A stretch of 64,000 bases of DNA, taken from NCBI GenBank assembly GCA_050633285.1, contig JBOEGG010000006.1, forward strand, positions 1-64,000, written 5' to 3'. Below the pieces are notes generated by a model that was given only the letters and a program-made list of their open reading frames with translations, had not been told where the DNA came from and did no database searches. This DNA comes from UBA1672 sp050633285. Lineage in GTDB: Bacteria; Pseudomonadota; Alphaproteobacteria; Micavibrionales; Micavibrionaceae. Below are positions 7,633 through 16,879 of this stretch, in pieces (the first letter of the stretch is position 1; each line of letters starts with the position of its first letter). The position numbers were made by a program, and so were the translations under genes.

Positions 7633-8919
7633 TTACTTCAATGGCGCACGGTAGAAGCTATCTCCCGCATATTTCGCCGTACAATCAAGCTCTTCCTCAA
7701 TACGAAGAAGTTGGTTATATTTTGCAATACGATCAGAGCGTGACAATGATCCAGTCTTGATTTGCCCTGCATTCGTGGCAACAGCCAAATCAGAGATTGT
7801 TGAATCTTCTGTCTCGCCTGAGCGGTGTGAAAGGATAATACCAAAGCCAGCTTTCTTCGCCATTTCAATGGTTTCAAGTGTCTCTGTCAAAGTACCAATC
7901 TGATTAACTTTCACAAGAACAGCATTCCCTGCTTTTTCTTCAATACCACGCTTTAGGCGTTTTGCATTGGTGACATATAAATCATCCCCAACAAGCTGTA
8001 CACGATCCCCAATCGCCGCTGTTAATGCTGTCCAACCTTCCCAGTCATCTTCTGCAAGGCCATCTTCAATAGATACGATAGGATAGCGATCACACAAGTC
8101 CGTATAGTACGCAACCATTTCATCAGAAGTTAGGGATTTCCCCTCGCCTTCTAATTCATATTTGCCATCTTTATAAAACTCCGTAGATGCGGAATCCAAT
8201 GCAATAACGACATCTTCTTTTGGCTTATATCCTGCGGCTTCAATAGATTTCATAATAAAGTCTAAAGCTTCATCAGATGATTTAACAGCTGGAGCAAAGC
8301 CACCCTCGTCCCCAACATTTGTATTATACCCTGCCGCAGAAAGCTGTTTTTTCAAAGCGTGGAATACTTCTGCACCGACACGTAATGCTTCACTGTAATT
8401 TGGTGCGGAAACGGGCATTATCATAAATTCCTGAATATCAACAGGGTTATCGGCGTGCGCACCACCATTGATAATATTCATCATCGGTGTTGGTAAAACA
8501 TGCGCATAGGCTCCGCCAATATAGCGATACAGCGGTGTACAGAGTTCTGCCGCCATTGCTTTTGATATTGCCAAGGAAACACCAAGTATAGCATTAGCAC
8601 CAAGGCGACCTTTATTCTCTGTGCCGTCTAAATCAATCATTAACTGGTCGATATACATCTGCTCTTCTGCATCTACACCAAGTAACGCTTCAAAGATTTC
8701 TGTATTTACAAATTCAACGGCCTTCTCAACGCCCTTACCAAGGTAAACATCTTTATCGCCATCACGAAGCTCAACGGCCTCATGAACACCTGTCGATGCG
8801 CCTGAAGGTACTGCCGCACGTCCCATTACGCCTGTTTCTAATTGCACATCAACTTCAACAGTCGGGTTACCACGGCTATCCAGAATTTGGCGCGCGTGAA
8901 TATCAATAATAGCTGTCAT
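7633..8919 (-). CDS. eno: Enolase
   Basis: Glycolytic enzyme converting 2-phosphoglycerate to phosphoenolpyruvate, also a frequent RNA-degradosome partner. The 428 residues are full length. Visible signatures are VPSGASTGVHEAVELRDGD near residue 38, NVGDEGGFAP (catalytic Glu region), VKVNQIGTLTET (catalytic Lys) and SHRSGETEDSTISDLAVA near residue 370. The upstream region contains an 8-bp inverted repeat (8932-8939 with 8964-8971) that would pair the AAAAGG stretch ahead of the start. A terminator follows at 7574-7610. Confidence 0.98.
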   Translation of the reverse strand: MTAIIDIHARQILDSRGNPTVEVDVQLETGVMGRAAVPSGASTGVHEAVELRDGDKDVYLGKGVEKAVEFVNTEIFEALLGVDAEEQMYIDQLMIDLDGTENKGRLGANAILGVSLAISKAMAAELCTPLYRYIGGAYAHVLPTPMMNIINGGAHADNPVDIQEFMIMPVSAPNYSEALRVGAEVFHALKKQLSAAGYNTNVGDEGGFAPAVKSSDEALDFIMKSIEAAGYKPKEDVVIALDSASTEFYKDGKYELEGEGKSLTSDEMVAYYTDLCDRYPIVSIEDGLAEDDWEGWTALTAAIGDRVQLVGDDLYVTNAKRLKRGIEEKAGNAVLVKVNQIGTLTETLETIEMAKKAGFGIILSHRSGETEDSTISDLAVATNAGQIKTGSLSRSDRIAKYNQLLRIEEELDCTAKYAGDSFYRAPLK

Positions 8920-9023
8920 CTCTCAACAAGTCCTTTTGCTTATCTGCATAAAAATAATCTCGTGCAAAAGGTTGTAGCGAAAAATAGGAAAATATAAAGG
9001 GAAAAGTTTAAGGCTGGATGTTT

Positions 9024-9440
9024 TTAAGCTTCTTGGTCAATAATTGACCCACGCTCTGCATCGGCAGATTCGGCTTGTGCTGCTTCTACTGCTCTCGCAT
9101 CTGCTGCTTCACGTGCTTCAGGAGTCGCGCGTGTGACAGGTGTTTGGGATTGTAATGCACGGATTTGGGTTATTGCAGCTTCTTCCGTAGCACTACCACC
9201 ACCGGAGGCGGAGAATAATTGGTTTGCTGTTCCTGCATTTTGGGTAAGAAACTGCCTGTTTAAAGCACGTGCACTATTGGAGATACCAACACCAGGTGTT
9301 GCAAGGTTACGCCCAACATCTAATATACCAACACCACCAGCAGCCTCACCCAATACGTTAGTCGTCTGGGCAGAAACACCTTGTGTATTTGCAAGAGTGG
9401 CTTGGTTTAAGAATTGTGATGCACCTGCTACTAAGGCCAT
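9024..9440 (-). CDS. Small Ala/Gly-rich hypothetical protein
   Basis: 138 residues, low complexity and rich in Ala, Gly, Gln, Thr and Glu. The N-terminal half is glycine-rich (LGEAAGGVGILDVGRN) and the C-terminal 45 residues form a likely charged helix (EAREAADARAVEAAQ). No signal peptide, membrane segment or known motif is visible. The gene is supported by a strong TAGGAG Shine-Dalgarno 10-12 bases upstream; this element sits in the loop of a tiny CGGT/ACCG stem (9448-9460). It lies between eno and kdsA on the same strand, about 45 bases after kdsA. The repeated Ala/Gln/Asn composition resembles small surface or structural proteins, but no function can be assigned. Confidence 0.7.
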   Translation of the reverse strand: MALVAGASQFLNQATLANTQGVSAQTTNVLGEAAGGVGILDVGRNLATPGVGISNSARALNRQFLTQNAGTANQLFSASGGGSATEEAAITQIRALQSQTPVTRATPEAREAADARAVEAAQAESADAERGSIIDQEA

Positions 9441-9485
9441 TTTGTTACGGTCTCCTACCGAAAATCAAGATACTTAATAATGATA

Positions 9486-10304
9486 TCACGATTTGGCGAT
9501 TTTATCAAACTGCATGAGTGTTTCCAAAAATTCAGGCATATCACTTAGTTTAAGCATGTTGGGCCCATCTGATGGCGCATTATCCGGATCTTCATGTGTT
9601 TCGATAAATACACCAGCAACTCCAACAGCAACGGCAGCACGTGCAAGAACAGGTACCATCGTACGATCACCGCCGGAAGAGCCCCCTAGCCCGCCGGGCT
9701 GTTGAACAGAATGCGTGGCATCATAAATAACCGGATAACCTGTTTTTTGCATAATTGGAATAGAACGCATATCAGAAACCAAAGTGTTATAGCCAAAACT
9801 CGCTCCGCGCTCACATAGCATAATTTTATCATTGCCGCTTTCTGCGATCTTTTTTGCAACATTTTCCATGTCCCAAGGGGCTAAAAATTGACCTTTTTTG
9901 ACATTAATCGCCTTGCCCGTTTTCGCCGCAGCAACCAATAAATCTGTCTGGCGACATAGAAATGCAGGGATTTGTAAAACATCAACAACATCCCCAACTG
10001 GTGCACATTGGTCTTCACTATGAACATCTGTAATCACAGGGACGCCGAAATGCTCACGAATATCTGCAAGTACTTGCAGGCCTTTATCAATGCCAAGGCC
10101 ACGTTTACCAAAAATAGATGTACGGTTTGCCTTATCGTAGGAACTTTTATAAATGAACTGTATACCAAGTTTCTGCGTTAACTCTTTTAACGCGCCACAC
10201 ATTTCAAATGCATGGTCCTTACTTTCAAGTTGGCACGGCCCTGCAATTATAGTTAAAGGCTTGGTATTACCAATTTCAAGTTGATCAACTGATACAGTTT
10301 TCAT
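9486..10304 (-). CDS. kdsA: 3-deoxy-D-manno-octulosonate 8-phosphate synthase
   Basis: Condenses PEP with arabinose 5-phosphate to give KDO 8-phosphate for the LPS inner core. 272 residues, with IIAGPCQLES (19-28), KKGQFLAPWDM near 134, and DATHSVQQPGG near 200. Cys24 in AGPC aligns with the metal-ligand Cys of the metal-dependent class (Cys11 in Aquifex) instead of the Asn of the metal-independent E. coli enzyme, so a divalent-metal-dependent enzyme is expected. It starts 10 bases after the pyrG stop and is probably co-transcribed with it. Confidence 0.97.
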   Translation of the reverse strand: MKTVSVDQLEIGNTKPLTIIAGPCQLESKDHAFEMCGALKELTQKLGIQFIYKSSYDKANRTSIFGKRGLGIDKGLQVLADIREHFGVPVITDVHSEDQCAPVGDVVDVLQIPAFLCRQTDLLVAAAKTGKAINVKKGQFLAPWDMENVAKKIAESGNDKIMLCERGASFGYNTLVSDMRSIPIMQKTGYPVIYDATHSVQQPGGLGGSSGGDRTMVPVLARAAVAVGVAGVFIETHEDPDNAPSDGPNMLKLSDMPEFLETLMQFDKIAKS

Positions 10305-10314
10305 TTATGTGCTC

Positions 10315-11943
10315 CTAAACCAATCGTTCCTGTTCCATTGCCGCTTCTATGAATGACACGAATAGTGGATGCGGGTCAAACGGTTTGGATTTTAACTCTG
10401 GGTGGAATTGTACACCAACAAACCATGGATGATCTTTATGCTCTACAATTTCCGGAAGCTCACCATCAGGTGACAAGCCTGAGAAGGTCAAACCCGCGCT
10501 TTCAAGTTGTTCACGATAATTGATGTTAACCTCATAACGATGTCTATGACGTTCACTGATTTCATCTGTGCCGTATGCTTTGTAGACAACGGTATTCTCT
10601 TTTAAGCTACAAGGGTATGCGCCCAAACGCATTGTTCCGCCAAGGTCTTCATTCGATTTGCGCTGTTCTTTTTCGCCTTCTTTAACCCATTCGGTCATAA
10701 GGCCAATAACAGGTGTTTCGCATACTTTAAACTCAGTAGAACCCGCACCTTTAATACCACATAAATTGCGCGCAGCCTCAATAACGGCCATTTGCATTCC
10801 TAAACATATACCAAAGTAAGGAATCTTACGTTCTCTTGCATATTGAACCGCACGTATTTTACCTTCTGCGCCACGTTCACCAAAACCACCGGGCACAAGA
10901 ATACCGCTAACGTCAGAAAGTTGTTCTTCCGGGTCTTCTTTTTCAAATATTTCTGCTTCTATGAATTTAAGGTTAACTTTGGTTTTGTTTGCAATTCCAC
11001 CGTGAATGAGTGCCTCATTAAGGGACTTATAACTATCGGCCAGATTTGTATATTTTCCGACAATAGCAATCGTAACTTCACCTTCAGGAGCCTTGATATT
11101 ATGAACAATATCTTCCCAAGTTGATAAGTCCAGTTTTGGCTTATCTTCAATGCCAAAGCCTTCCATTACCTGACGGTCTAACCCTTCGGCATGGTAGGTT
11201 AACGGAACTTCGTAAATCGAAGAAACATCAAGCGCAGGAATAACGTTTTTCTCATCAATATTACAGAACAGCCCGATTTTGCGGCGTTCATCGTCTTCTA
11301 TCGGACGATCCGCACGGCATAATAAAATCTGCGGACGAATTCCATAGCTCATGAGTTCTTTAACAGAGTGTTGTGTTGGCTTTGTCTTAAGCTCTCCCGC
11401 AGCAGGTATATAGGGTAATAACGTCACATGAATGAATATTGAACGCTCACGTCCAACCTCATTACCAAACTGTCTGATAGCTTCTAAAAATGGTAAGCTT
11501 TCGATATCACCAACAGTTCCGCCAATCTCACATAGAACAAAATCCGCAGTTCCGTCTTTTTCACGGATAAAATCCTGAATTTCGTTTGTGATGTGCGGAA
11601 TAACCTGAATAGTTGCACCTAGGTAATCGCCCCTACGCTCTCTTTGTAAAACGCTCGTATAAATACGTCCTGTTGTCGTATTGTCAGTCGCAGTTGCAGG
11701 AACACCTGTGAAACGTTCATAGTGACCAAAATCCAGATCAGTTTCTGCACCATCATCTGTTACAAAAACTTCACCATGTTGAAACGGGCTCATTGTACCC
11801 GGGTCTACATTCAAATAAGGGTCAAGCTTACATAAGCGTACGCTATAGCCACGAGCCTGTAACAATGCGCCAAGCGCAGCGGAGCCAAGGCCTTTTCCTA
11901 ATGAGGAAACAACGCCGCCTGTAATAAATATATATCTTGTCAT
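10315..11943 (-). CDS. pyrG: CTP synthase
   Basis: Amidates UTP to CTP using glutamine. The 542 residues comprise the N-terminal amidoligase domain (ITGGVVSSLGKGLGSAALG near residue 8, with CEIGGTVGDIESLPF) and a C-terminal class-I glutamine amidotransferase domain (FGICLGMQMAVIEAAR with the nucleophile Cys; GVQFHPELKSKPFDPHP with His and Glu). The gene starts 4 bases after the secG stop and is followed by kdsA at 10 bases, forming a tight secG-pyrG-kdsA run. Confidence 0.98.
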   Translation of the reverse strand: MTRYIFITGGVVSSLGKGLGSAALGALLQARGYSVRLCKLDPYLNVDPGTMSPFQHGEVFVTDDGAETDLDFGHYERFTGVPATATDNTTTGRIYTSVLQRERRGDYLGATIQVIPHITNEIQDFIREKDGTADFVLCEIGGTVGDIESLPFLEAIRQFGNEVGRERSIFIHVTLLPYIPAAGELKTKPTQHSVKELMSYGIRPQILLCRADRPIEDDERRKIGLFCNIDEKNVIPALDVSSIYEVPLTYHAEGLDRQVMEGFGIEDKPKLDLSTWEDIVHNIKAPEGEVTIAIVGKYTNLADSYKSLNEALIHGGIANKTKVNLKFIEAEIFEKEDPEEQLSDVSGILVPGGFGERGAEGKIRAVQYARERKIPYFGICLGMQMAVIEAARNLCGIKGAGSTEFKVCETPVIGLMTEWVKEGEKEQRKSNEDLGGTMRLGAYPCSLKENTVVYKAYGTDEISERHRHRYEVNINYREQLESAGLTFSGLSPDGELPEIVEHKDHPWFVGVQFHPELKSKPFDPHPLFVSFIEAAMEQERLV

Positions 11944-11947
11944 GGGT

Positions 11948-12394
11948 CTATTCTACCGGTGCAGTGGGTTCTTCTGCCGGTTTTTCCGACTGTATTTCGT
12001 TAACGATGCTTTCGCTCGCTGATTGTGTATCAATATCCAAGGATGGAATTTCTTCTGGTGTTTTATAGGTAATACCACTTGGTATCGTGTCTGTAGCTGC
12101 CGGAGCTTCTACTTCGATAGCACTGGCATCAACATTTTCTAAAATCCCCTGTCTCGCCTTACTACTTTGTGTCGCCATAACGCCAAGTGTTAAAGAGGTG
12201 ATAAAAAAGCTAGCAGCACAAATCCAAGTCATTCTGGTTAATGCACTGGCGGTACCTTTCGCCGAAGCAAAGCCACCCATGCCACCGTTACTACCGCCAA
12301 TACCCAGGCCACCACCTTCAGAGCGCTGTAATAATACAAGCAGGATAATAGCAACCGCTAAAATTAGATGAATAACAAGAACAACAGATTCCAT
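11948..12394 (-). CDS. secG: Protein translocase subunit SecG
   Basis: Small SecYEG subunit with two membrane segments (about 3-21 and 54-74) joined by the Gly/Ser-rich loop RSEGGGLGIGGSNGGMGGFA characteristic of SecG. The 148-residue length includes an acidic, Pro/Glu-rich C-terminal tail from about residue 80 that exceeds the 75-110 residues common in other groups; extended tails are frequent in Alphaproteobacteria. It is placed between tpiA and pyrG as in many relatives. Confidence 0.93.
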   Translation of the reverse strand: MESVVLVIHLILAVAIILLVLLQRSEGGGLGIGGSNGGMGGFASAKGTASALTRMTWICAASFFITSLTLGVMATQSSKARQGILENVDASAIEVEAPAATDTIPSGITYKTPEEIPSLDIDTQSASESIVNEIQSEKPAEEPTAPVE

Positions 12395-12454
12395 TACTTT
12401 AAGTCTTTTCTTTTTATATGTTCTGCCTTTGCAAAACTGATTTATGTATAGTTC

Positions 12455-13210
12455 TTAACGCGCCGCGCGAGCAATAGCAACAAATTGATCGGCTTTTAAA
12501 CTAGCTCCGCCAATTAATCCGCCATCAACATTCGCAGCAGCAAGTAATTCCTGCGCATTTTCAGGCTTCATAGAACCGCCGTACAAAATACGCATATTTT
12601 CCGAATCTGCAAGACGTTCTTTCAATTTGTTACGGATAAAGCTGTGCATTTTGGTGACATCTTGCACATTTGCGGTTTTTCCCGTGCCAATGGCCCAGAC
12701 AGGCTCATACGCGATTACTGTGTTTGCGGCCGTGGCACTCTCCGGTAAGGATGCTAAAATTTGTGTTCCAACGATGTTTTCTTCTTGGCCTGCATCACGT
12801 TGCGTTTCAGTTTCCCCGACACATATTATAGCGATGAGTCCTGCGTCATGCGCAAGTGCGGCTTTTTGACGAATAAGTGAATCGCTTTCATTGTGATATT
12901 GTCGACGCTCTGAATGCCCTAAAATAACGTATGAGCATCCGATGTCGCGTAACATAGAGGGTGAAACCTCACCCGTATAAGCTCCTGAGTTATGTGCCGA
13001 GCTGTCTTGTGCACCGACTTGTATATGCTCATCCTTCTGCGTTGCATCGAGTGCCAACGGTATATAGACGGATGGTGGACAAATAAGAATATCACATAAA
13101 TCCAATAGAGCAGGTTCGGAATTAACCTGACGCGTGATATCGGCAATAAGCTGCGCATTCTCTTTTGTTTGGCCATTCATTTTCCAATTTCCGGCAATCA
13201 ATTTTTTCAT
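12455..13210 (-). CDS. tpiA: Triose-phosphate isomerase
   Basis: Interconverts dihydroxyacetone phosphate and glyceraldehyde 3-phosphate. 251 residues with GNWKMNG (substrate Lys near residue 9), ILGHSERRQ (catalytic His), AYEPVWAIGTG (catalytic Glu and start of loop 6) and ILYGGSMKPENA plus GGLIGGASL (phosphate-binding). It is divergent from ppiD across a 119-base gap up to the first possible ppiD codon (185 bases to the preferred start). Confidence 0.98.
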   Translation of the reverse strand: MKKLIAGNWKMNGQTKENAQLIADITRQVNSEPALLDLCDILICPPSVYIPLALDATQKDEHIQVGAQDSSAHNSGAYTGEVSPSMLRDIGCSYVILGHSERRQYHNESDSLIRQKAALAHDAGLIAIICVGETETQRDAGQEENIVGTQILASLPESATAANTVIAYEPVWAIGTGKTANVQDVTKMHSFIRNKLKERLADSENMRILYGGSMKPENAQELLAAANVDGGLIGGASLKADQFVAIARAAR

Positions 13211-13329
13211 CTATTCCTCAATACTCACAGACATTATTACATAGGTGTTGTAGGTCACTGTGTTACATGTCCCATACTAATAAATCAATATTTGTCGTTG
13301 ATTTTTACACAAACTCTTGATTTGAGCTC

Positions 13330-13358
13330 TTGCCCCGTCGTATGTCGCTGCTTATAGT
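13330..13358 (+). promoter_or_regulatory. Candidate promoter of the ppiD-trpE transcript
   Basis: TTGCCC (13330-13335), a 17-base spacer and TATAGT (13353-13358) lie 38 bases upstream of the ATG at 13396. The reading frame is open back to 13330, but a promoter here implies that translation begins at 13396. Confidence 0.4.
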
Positions 13359-13395
13359 GCAGCATCATAATAACAAATCAGGTTTGAGTAACATC

Positions 13396-15303
13396 ATGGT
13401 AATGCAGTCTTTACGCACAGGTACAGCAGGCGGATTTTTAAAGTATATTCTTTTTGGGCTTCTCGGAATGGCAATGGGTGGTCTGGTCGTTATGGATGTA
13501 CGCGGCGTACTGCAAGGCGGCGGTGTCGGTGGTAATGATGTTGCAAAGATCGAAGATAAAACAATATCTATTCAGGAATTTGATGGTGCTTTGCGCCGCA
13601 ATCTGGCGCGCTATAGAATATCTGTTGAGCAAGCGGCGCAGCTTGGGGTTATAAATGAAGTTCTGACCGGTGAGATTCGCGCACGGGTGCTAGAGCATGA
13701 GGCGGAGACCCTCGGTATTGATTTAAGCCAAAAGGAATTGGCAAAGCGTGTAGCAGAATATATTAAGCCCTATTCCCTCGATGATGAGAGCTTACAACAA
13801 ACCTTGAATCGCCTATTGCAAACACAGCGTATGAGCGAGCAGGAGTTTGTATCATCTGTAAAGCGTGAAGTGTACGGTGATATAATGATGAACGCGGTGC
13901 GTGATGGTTATATGCCTGATACATCACTTGTTGCACAAGAGCTATATGAGTTCCAAAAACAAACACGTGATGTTGATATCCTCGTATTCCCACATGAGAG
14001 CGTGATTCTTTCTGAAACAGGGAGTGAAGAGGAAAAAACGGCATTCTATAACGCCATTAAACATTCACAATATGTAATCCCTGAATATAGAACTGTAGAA
14101 GTCGCTATCCTTTCGCCTGATGATATGAATATTGATGTGCAAGTTGAAGAGTCAGAGTTAAAGGAAATCTATAATACTTCCCCTGATACATTTATTGTTG
14201 GAGAGCAGTTGGTCATTTCGCAGGCCATGGTGCAGAATCAAAAAGATGCACAGGATATTTATGAATTGACACAATCGGGTACAGGTTTGAAAGAGGCAAT
14301 GAAGAAGGTAACCGGAAGCGATGCGAGCTTTTTCCCGAATGTAAGTTTTGAAACGACAAAAATGTTACCTGCTATTGTCAAAGCGGTTGAAGAAAGAACC
14401 AATGGTAAAGTTTATCCACCTGTACAAACAACACTAGGACACCATGTAGTACGTTTGGATAAAATATTGCCACCTGCCGTGCGCCCTTTTGATGAAATAA
14501 AAGCACCGTTGGCAAAAGAGTTGATGGCAGTAAAAAAAGAAGAAGAAATTTTCAAATATGTGAGTGAGTTTGAACAAAGACTCGATGATGGAGAAAGTTT
14601 CGAGGATATTAAAACAACAACACCAATAACGATTATATCCATAAATTCTATCGATAAGAACGGACAGGCAAAAGATGGTCAAAATGCCCTGATTGCCTTT
14701 GATGAAACCCTGCAAGCAAGTATGCTGAGTTTTATACTTGAGAGTGAAGAAAATCAAATACCGTTATTACAAGAGCTGGATAATGGAAAGTTCGCTGCAA
14801 TTCGTGTGACAAATGTAGAACCTTCAGGCTTTAAAGCATATGAAGATGTGAAAGATGATGTGAACATTAAATTTATAGCAGATAAGAAAACTGCGAAAAA
14901 TGAAATTGATGTTCGTAAGTCTTTTGAGGAACTTAATGCCGGAGGCATTACATTTGAATTACTAGCACAGCAAAGTAATGCGAATCTTGAACAGCTAAAA
15001 CAAATTCCGATTGCGGGAAATATTCCTGCTCCGCTTGTTCAAGAAACATTACCCACTGTGTTTAAAACACCATATGACGGATATGCATTTGTGCCTTTAA
15101 ATGATGCATATGGCATCATGAAAATTGTCGGCTATAGCTTACCGGAAAAAAATGAAGAAGACGGTGATCTAGCGCAAATTCAAGGTAAACTTGATAGCGA
15201 AGCAAAAGATGAAGCTTTCTTGATGTATTTACGTATGCTTAATGAAAAGTATGACACGACAGTCAATGATGCTTTGATTAATCGCGTATATAAAACAAAT
15301 TAA
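13396..15303 (+). CDS. ppiD: Membrane-anchored peptidyl-prolyl isomerase / periplasmic chaperone (SurA_N/PpiD type)
   Basis: 635 residues from ATG 13396. One N-terminal membrane anchor (about 14-35, KYILFGLLGMAMGGLVVMDV) is followed by a SurA_N-like chaperone region (IEDKTISIQEFDGALRRNLARYRIS), a parvulin-like central domain (QLVISQAMVQNQKDAQDIY through LGHHVVRLDKI) and a C-terminal helical region. The architecture matches PpiD, which assists folding of exported and outer-membrane proteins at the Sec exit. The frame is open back to a TTG at 13330, but a promoter-like element overlaps that stretch. trpE follows at 23 bases, the usual alphaproteobacterial pairing. Confidence 0.88.
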   Translation: MVMQSLRTGTAGGFLKYILFGLLGMAMGGLVVMDVRGVLQGGGVGGNDVAKIEDKTISIQEFDGALRRNLARYRISVEQAAQLGVINEVLTGEIRARVLEHEAETLGIDLSQKELAKRVAEYIKPYSLDDESLQQTLNRLLQTQRMSEQEFVSSVKREVYGDIMMNAVRDGYMPDTSLVAQELYEFQKQTRDVDILVFPHESVILSETGSEEEKTAFYNAIKHSQYVIPEYRTVEVAILSPDDMNIDVQVEESELKEIYNTSPDTFIVGEQLVISQAMVQNQKDAQDIYELTQSGTGLKEAMKKVTGSDASFFPNVSFETTKMLPAIVKAVEERTNGKVYPPVQTTLGHHVVRLDKILPPAVRPFDEIKAPLAKELMAVKKEEEIFKYVSEFEQRLDDGESFEDIKTTTPITIISINSIDKNGQAKDGQNALIAFDETLQASMLSFILESEENQIPLLQELDNGKFAAIRVTNVEPSGFKAYEDVKDDVNIKFIADKKTAKNEIDVRKSFEELNAGGITFELLAQQSNANLEQLKQIPIAGNIPAPLVQETLPTVFKTPYDGYAFVPLNDAYGIMKIVGYSLPEKNEEDGDLAQIQGKLDSEAKDEAFLMYLRMLNEKYDTTVNDALINRVYKTN

Positions 15304-15326
15304 ACAGTTGAACGGGTAAACTAGCA

Positions 15327-16859
15327 ATGCCTTCTGGTCACATACGTCAGAATATATCTCCTTCTCAGGATAGCTTTAAACAGCATTTCATGGATGGAAA
15401 GTCACAGCTTGTTTGGCATTGGATATCCGCAGACCTTGAGACGCCGGTTTCTGCTTATCTAAAGTTATGTGGTCATAGTGCCTATTCGTTCTTGTTGGAA
15501 TCCGTCGAAGGTGGCGCAACATTAGGGCGTTATTCTGTCATTGGTACAAACCCTGATATGCTTTGGAAATGTACACGCGGGGGACATGTCCAAACACGTG
15601 ATGAGCATAACCGCTGGAATGATGATGAATGCGTGGACGCAAAAACATCATTGAAAAACGTCGTAAAAGGCAGTTCACTCGATGTAGTACCTGATGATCT
15701 CCCACCGATGTGTGAGCTTGGTATGTTTGGCTATATTGGCTATGACATGGTGCGTTTAGCAGAAAATATCCCCGATAATAATCCAGATGACTTAGACGTT
15801 CCTGACAGTGTTCTTATGCGCCCATCTTTGTTGGCGATATTTGACAATGTGAAGAATATGATCTGTCTGGCAACGCCCGTATATAATCACGCGAAGAATT
15901 CTGTATTGCCCGCTGATGTTGTCTATAATGATGCTTGCGCGCGTATAGAAAAAGCATTGGGTGCTTTATATGCACCATTGGATAGAAAGTTACTTGAGCA
16001 TAAAACTGCGTTATCAGGTGATCAGGAAGCTGTCTCTAATACGCCAAAAGAAGAGTATAAAAACGCAGTATCAAAAGCAGTTGAGTACATACGTGCGGGA
16101 GAGATATTCCAAGTCGTCCCATCACAACGTTTCTCAATGGATTTTGACCTCCCTTCTTTTGAATTATATAGATCATTACGAAGTGTTAACCCCTCCCCCT
16201 TCTTATTCCATTTGTCATTTGAAGGGTTTTCCTTGGTAGGGTCTAGCCCCGAAGTTTTAGTGCGTGTACGGGATGATATGGTTACAATCCGTCCGATTGC
16301 CGGAACGCGAAAGCGCGGTAAAAATGCAAAAGAAGATCAAGAACTTGTAGATGACCTTCTCTCTGATCCAAAAGAACGTTCTGAGCATTTAATGCTGCTC
16401 GATCTTGGGCGGAATGATGTCGGGCGCGTTGCTAAAATCGGAAGCGTCAACGTAACAAGCCAGTTTGAAATTGAGTTCTATTCACATGTTATGCATATCG
16501 TTTCAAACGTCGAAGGGGTCTTGCGCGAAGATTACGACGTTATTGATGCGCTGTTTGCAGGCTTCCCTGCCGGTACGGTCAGTGGCGCGCCAAAGATTAG
16601 AGCAATGGAAGTTATTGATGAATTAGAACGTAGCCGACGCGCAACATATGCAGGTGGTGTTGGGTACTTCTCTCACAACACGATGGATAGCTGTATTGCA
16701 CTTCGTACTGCACTCGTAAAAGACGGGAAAGTCTATGTGCAGGCTGGTGGTGGCGTTGTCGCCGATAGTGACCCTGAATTTGAATACCAAGAATCATGTA
16801 ATAAAGCAAAAGCTGCGCTACATGCGGCAAGCTTGGCTATACAAAAATTTAAGTCATAA
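15327..16859 (+). CDS. trpE: Anthranilate synthase component I
   Basis: Chorismate-binding subunit that forms anthranilate, the first step of tryptophan synthesis. 510 residues. The N-terminal FLLESVEGGATLGRYSVIG contains the LLES element that binds tryptophan for feedback inhibition. The C-terminal catalytic domain shows LVGSSPEVLVRV, PIAGTRKRGK, LDLGRNDVGRVAKIGSV and AGFPAGTVSGAPKIRAMEVI. No leader peptide with clustered Trp codons precedes it. The partner trpG is 1.45 kb downstream, separated by an opposite-strand deacetylase gene. Confidence 0.97.
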   Translation: MPSGHIRQNISPSQDSFKQHFMDGKSQLVWHWISADLETPVSAYLKLCGHSAYSFLLESVEGGATLGRYSVIGTNPDMLWKCTRGGHVQTRDEHNRWNDDECVDAKTSLKNVVKGSSLDVVPDDLPPMCELGMFGYIGYDMVRLAENIPDNNPDDLDVPDSVLMRPSLLAIFDNVKNMICLATPVYNHAKNSVLPADVVYNDACARIEKALGALYAPLDRKLLEHKTALSGDQEAVSNTPKEEYKNAVSKAVEYIRAGEIFQVVPSQRFSMDFDLPSFELYRSLRSVNPSPFLFHLSFEGFSLVGSSPEVLVRVRDDMVTIRPIAGTRKRGKNAKEDQELVDDLLSDPKERSEHLMLLDLGRNDVGRVAKIGSVNVTSQFEIEFYSHVMHIVSNVEGVLREDYDVIDALFAGFPAGTVSGAPKIRAMEVIDELERSRRATYAGGVGYFSHNTMDSCIALRTALVKDGKVYVQAGGGVVADSDPEFEYQESCNKAKAALHAASLAIQKFKS

Positions 16860-16879
16860 GAATTTAAAAACAGCAAAAC

